Assembly (NCBI GenBank): GCA_050249455.1
Contig: JBFWQM010000110.1
Span: 1-16,182 of the forward strand
Source: JBFWQM01 sp050249455
GTDB lineage: Bacteria > Pseudomonadota > Alphaproteobacteria > MPNO01 > VGEU01
DNA: 16,182 nt
Reading direction: 5' to 3'
Shown here: in pieces, positions 14,629 to 16,182 of the stretch
How positions within the stretch are numbered: position 1 is the first letter of the stretch
Layout: every line of letters starts with the position of its first letter
Notes under the pieces: generated by a model
What the model saw: the letters and a program-made list of their open reading frames with translations, nothing else
Database searches by the model: none
Told to the model about the DNA's origin: nothing
Position numbers and translations under genes: made by a program

Positions 14629-15372
14629 CTACCCCTCAAGCGCCGCACGGGGGCGGTGCGCGGCGATGGTGGGGGTGGTCTGGAGCGTCTCCGGCCGGCG
14701 GTCGGGCGGGGTCACCATGCCGCCGGAGATGATCATCTTGAAGCCGTCCTCGATGGTCATCGACAGCACCACGACGTCGCGCCGCGGCACGAACAGCAGG
14801 AACCCCGATGTCGGGTTGGGCGTGGTGGGGACGAAGACGTTGACCATCTCCTCCTCCATCCTGTTCTGGATCTCGCCGCCGGAGCTGCTGGTGATGAACC
14901 CCAGCGTCCAGATCCCGTGGCGCGGATACTCGATCAGCGCCACCTCGCGGAACGCCTGCGACTTGTTCGACAGCAGAGTCTCGAAGATCTGCTTGATCGC
15001 GCCGTAGATGCCGCGCACCACCGGCATGCGGTCGAACAGGCGCTCGACCATTCCCAGCGCGAACCGGCCCAGCAGGCCGCGCGTCACCGCGCCGATCAGG
15101 GTCAGCGCGAACAGGACGATCAGCAGGCCCACCCCGGGAAGGTAGAACGGCAGGTAGTTCTGCGGGTTGTAGGCCTCCGGCAGCAGCGGATTGATCTGCT
15201 GGTCGACCCAATGCACCACCAGCCAGACGAAGTAGATCGTCAGGCCGAACGGCGCCACCACCAGGACGCCCGCCAGGAAGTGCGTGCGCAGGTGCCGGAA
15301 CGGATTCCATCCCCGGCCGCCGGACGGTCTCGGTGGTTCGGACACAGCGTCGGCACCCGCTTTCTCGGTCAT
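14629..15372 (-). CDS. DUF502 family membrane protein
   Basis: This 247-residue protein of the DUF502 (COG2928) family has unknown function and is often found beside recG in alphaproteobacteria. After a Pro/Gly-rich N-terminus there are two membrane segments, about residues 33-56 (LAGVLVVAPFGLTIYFVWLV) and 78-98 (PGVGLLIVLFALTLIGAVT). The conserved soluble part follows, with RMPVVRGIYGAIKQIFETL, FREVALIEYPRHGIWTLGF, VFVPTTPNPTSGFLLFVP and MIISGG, all hallmarks of the family. The ATG at 15372 has GGGGGA 7 nt upstream and is preferred to a TTG at 15417. A TATATT box lies 44 nt upstream (15421-15416 on the - strand) without a well-spaced -35. Family assignment is firm, function is not. Confidence 0.93.
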   Translation of the reverse strand: MTEKAGADAVSEPPRPSGGRGWNPFRHLRTHFLAGVLVVAPFGLTIYFVWLVVHWVDQQINPLLPEAYNPQNYLPFYLPGVGLLIVLFALTLIGAVTRGLLGRFALGMVERLFDRMPVVRGIYGAIKQIFETLLSNKSQAFREVALIEYPRHGIWTLGFITSSSGGEIQNRMEEEMVNVFVPTTPNPTSGFLLFVPRRDVVVLSMTIEDGFKMIISGGMVTPPDRRPETLQTTPTIAAHRPRAALEG

Positions 15373-15738
15373 CCCATCGTCCCCCAACCCAGGCGAATCC
15401 TCGACCCATGCGTTCAATATAGGGAGACTTCAACCCAATCTGCCCGTCAACGATGGCGTAGATGGCAGCGAAATCGGCAGCAAGCAAGTGCGCCGGGGCA
15501 CAACGGCCTAGCCCATGGGCCGCCTCATTGAATGCGGAGCGTGGCATGCCTCGCCGATGCGGATGTCGCATCGTCCAGCCACCCCCCGCCACCCGAAATG
15601 CGACTGGCCCCCGACGGCGCAACGAGAACTGGCCGCGCAGCAACGGAATTCAACCATGTCTGCCGGCGTCGCACGCGCGGGCATATGGTCTGGCGACGCC
15701 CGCCTTTCCGCGCCCGTGCGGGGGAACAGCGCCTTACC
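15373..15738. other. 366-bp region without a supportable gene
   Basis: No open frame here resembles a known protein or has a good ribosome site; those present overlap both neighbours in wrong frames. What can be seen: TATATT (15416-15421, - strand) as a possible -10 box for the DUF502 gene, a 10-bp palindrome GCCCATGGGC (15511-15520), a 6-bp stem CGATGC/GCATCG (15555-15573), and an 8-bp inverted repeat at 15665-15700. It probably holds the DUF502 promoter and the 3' end of the next gene. Confidence 0.6.
15665..15700 (-). terminator. Inverted repeat downstream of the right-edge gene
   Basis: GGCGTCGC (15665-15672) and GCGACGCC (15693-15700) are perfect inverted copies 20 nt apart, about 40 nt past the stop of the leftward gene at 15739. 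It may mark the 3' end of that transcript. No U-tract follows. Confidence 0.3.
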
Positions 15739-16182
15739 TCATCGCTCGAACGCGAACTCCGCGACGGGCAGCGAATTCCAGGTCGCCCATGTGCTTTCGC
15801 CATTGCGGTTGTCGGTGCGCAACTCCACGCGGACGATATCTGCGCCATCGACTGAAAACTTCTGAGGCCGCGACGGCACGCCATGCGCTTCGCCGGTGGA
15901 GTCGACGAGCTTGCCGGCTCGGTCAAACGCCTTGAGCGTCCATGTCGGAACCGACGCTCCGCCCGCCGTGCCGATGCGCGTCAGATCGAAGCGCTTGATC
16001 GGCGTGTCGAACCCCAATGTCAGCGCCGTCGTGCGCCCGCCCGCGAGGAGGAGCACCTTCGACCGGCCGGCAGGCAACACCATGTTTGGCCCGGACGCAT
16101 ATATTCCCGGCGCGCCGTTGCCCTGAGCGATGCGCACGCCCGCCTGCTCGAAGTGTCCGGCCGGTAGCGGCCCTTCGGCCAA
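15739..16182 (-). CDS. Unrecognised beta-rich protein, C-terminal end (5' partial)
   Basis: The last 147 residues of a protein whose start lies beyond the right edge are present; the TTG at the edge is unlikely to be the real start. I do not recognise the family. The visible part is rich in short alternating hydrophobic strands (LPAGRSKVLLLAGG, TTALTLGFDTPIKRFDLTR, PTWTLKAFDRAGKLVDSTGE, IVRVELRTDN, WATWNSLPVAEFAF), has no cysteine, no membrane segment and few helices. This suggests a jelly-roll or Ig-like beta-sandwich, as in the C-terminal domains of secreted or cell-surface proteins. The motif WATWNSLPVAEFAF near the end resembles strands that close such domains. A secreted or ligand-binding role is only a guess. 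The next gene, DUF502, is 366 bp away on the same strand. Confidence 0.7.
   Translation of the reverse strand: MAEGPLPAGHFEQAGVRIAQGNGAPGIYASGPNMVLPAGRSKVLLLAGGRTTALTLGFDTPIKRFDLTRIGTAGGASVPTWTLKAFDRAGKLVDSTGEAHGVPSRPQKFSVDGADIVRVELRTDNRNGESTWATWNSLPVAEFAFER

Noticed and set aside
15462..15935. Several overlapping open frames between the DUF502 gene and the right-edge gene
   Set aside because: Arg/Pro-rich composition, no recognisable motif, and overlap with the right-edge coding region in the wrong strand or phase.
1..16182. CRISPR arrays, tRNA or rRNA genes, insertion sequences, phage or defence modules
   Set aside because: No regular repeat arrays, transposase or integrase motifs, or RNA gene folds were seen on either strand by eye.

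Overview
The window is GC-rich, densely coded DNA from a draft bacterial assembly, most likely an alphaproteobacterium. Three things point there. The sdhE-mfd pair is divergent from recG. recG converges on a DUF502 membrane-protein gene. There is also a Caulobacter/Agrobacterium-style tad (cpa) pilus locus. I cannot place it below class. A run of exactly 100 N (6755-6854) marks a scaffold join of unknown true length, so the two halves need not be adjacent as drawn.

Layout. (1) 1-5131 is part of a tad/Flp pilus or type IVc secretion locus. It holds the ATPase CpaF/TadA (5' end outside the window) and the membrane proteins TadB and TadC as a tight + strand operon. A TPR lipoprotein of TadD type lies on the - strand, and two TadE-type pseudopilins overlap on the + strand. 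tadD and the pseudopilin pair are divergent and share a 61-bp control region with inverted repeats. (2) 5132-6754 holds egtD, the histidine methyltransferase of ergothioneine synthesis, behind a structured leader. A DsbA/FrnE-like oxidoreductase follows and is cut by the gap. (3) 6855-8425, after the gap, holds the C-terminal half of a galE-like epimerase gene. It converges on a terC-family gene, and the two stop codons share one CTAG. (4) 8575-14622 is a DNA repair block. sdhE and mfd run leftward and recG runs rightward from a 79-bp divergent promoter region. (5) 14629-16182 holds a DUF502 membrane protein, a 366-bp stretch with no supportable gene, and the C-terminal end of an unrecognised beta-rich protein that runs off the right edge.

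How the genes work together. CpaF, TadB, TadC, the TadD-like lipoprotein and the two TadE-like proteins would build and power one pilus machine. The prepilin, prepilin peptidase and secretin genes are not in view. Mfd and RecG are related SF2 DNA translocases that rescue stalled transcription and replication, and here they share a promoter region. EgtD and the DsbA-like protein both have thiol or redox themes and could be co-transcribed. The remaining genes are housekeeping or membrane functions with no evident common pathway.

I see no CRISPR array, RNA gene, insertion sequence, phage or toxin-antitoxin module, and no clear undescribed system. The most interesting signals are regulatory architecture: the shared-stop convergent pair, structured leaders before egtD and terC, the TTGA coupling of sdhE to mfd, and the compact mfd/recG divergent promoter.
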